From the NCBI GenBank assembly GCA_019308525.1, contig JAFDIC010000275.1, positions 1 through 5,656 of the forward strand: a stretch of DNA of 5,656 nucleotides, given 5' to 3'. Source of the DNA: Deltaproteobacteria bacterium (GTDB lineage Bacteria > Desulfobacterota > DSM-4660 > Desulfatiglandales > HGW-15). The notes below the pieces were generated by a model. It searched no databases. It was not told the origin of the DNA and worked only from the letters and a program-made list of their open reading frames with translations. Below, piece by piece: positions 5,505-5,656 of the stretch. How positions within the stretch are numbered: the stretch's first letter is position 1; the number at the start of each line of letters is the position of its first letter. The translations under genes were made by a program, and so were the position numbers.

Positions 5505-5656
5505 TTACTGCTCGCTCCCGAGGGCCTTCGTGGCCCTGAGAAAGCGATCGATCTCTTCCGGCGTGTTGTAATGGGCCGCCGAAAGGCGGACCGCATCAGG
5601 CCAACCGAGGCCTTCCAAGGGGAAGGCTGAGTAAGAATCCTTTACCCTCGCCGATA
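5505..5656 (-). CDS. Class V aminotransferase, cysteine-desulfurase-like, C-terminal end (partial)
   Basis: The frame enters from the window edge and ends at TAA (5505-5507). The last 50 residues include 'GLGWPDAVRLSAAHYNTPEE' followed by 'IDRFLRATKAL'. This is the characteristic end of fold-type I, class V PLP enzymes (NifS/IscS/SufS/CsdA and relatives), where an 'RxS..hYNt.eEID' segment closes the small domain. The PLP lysine and the sulfur-accepting Cys loop are outside the window, so desulfurase activity cannot be shown. Relatives such as isopenicillin-N-epimerase-like proteins share this ending. Its stop is 10 bases before the GTG of a MoaD/ThiS-like carrier, which favours a sulfur-mobilising role. 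Confidence 0.8.
   Translation of the reverse strand, partial: SARVKDSYSAFPLEGLGWPDAVRLSAAHYNTPEEIDRFLRATKALGSEQ

Noticed and set aside
5495..5596. N-terminal extension of the sulfur-carrier frame to 5596
   Set aside because: The Arg-rich extension is the out-of-frame shadow of the upstream aminotransferase C-terminus.
1..5656. CRISPR array, tRNA, rRNA or riboswitch
   Set aside because: No regularly spaced identical repeats, no cloverleaf with a TTC-loop consensus, and no recognisable aptamer were seen by eye.

Overview
The window is bacterial, with about half G+C and genes lying tightly on the minus strand. The left two thirds (1 to about 3790) is a stack of decayed or nested insertion sequences. 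The right third (3920 to 5656) is ordinary chromosome carrying metabolic genes. No gene here fixes the taxon. The IS21, ISAs1/DruA-like, class V aminotransferase and MoaD/ThiS families are all widespread, so I would only suggest a mesophilic bacterium, possibly an anaerobe.

Region by region. (1) 2-305, plus strand: an internal piece of an IS21-type transposase (IstA), cut off on the left by the window edge. (2) 306-1185, minus strand: the right end of a second IS21-type element, with a tandem terminal repeat at 306-355 and the IstB helper ATPase gene. Its end lies directly against the interrupted istA, so one IS21-type element appears to have inserted into another. The IstB has Arg in place of the invariant Gly of its Walker A loop. 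(3) 1234-1620, minus strand: a chimeric frame, with the C-terminal part of an IstA joined in frame to the C-terminal half of a Toprim domain. (4) 1621-1863: a gap with short inverted repeats and no gene. (5) 1864-3644, minus strand: an ISAs1-family transposase carrying an N-terminal DruA-like (DUF4338) domain. It is split into two frames exactly at a canonical A_AAA_AAG slippery heptamer with a stop codon immediately after. A -1 slip restores a 593-residue protein with all three DDE residues. (6) 3660-3919: a promoter-like sequence for the transposase and a perfect 11-bp inverted repeat.

(7) 3920-4969, minus strand: a complete aldo/keto reductase of 349 residues. (8) 5198-5494 and 5505-5656, minus strand: a small MoaD/ThiS-like sulfur carrier ending in Gly-Gly-Gly, placed 10 bases after the stop of a cysteine-desulfurase-like class V aminotransferase that enters from the window edge. 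This pair reads as a sulfur-transfer operon: the aminotransferase would mobilise sulfur (or act on a related amino acid) and the carrier would hold it as a C-terminal thiocarboxylate.

The points most worth attention are the possible programmed frameshift in the DruA-ISAs1 transposase, the IstA-Toprim chimera placed in front of istB, and the sulfur-carrier pair.
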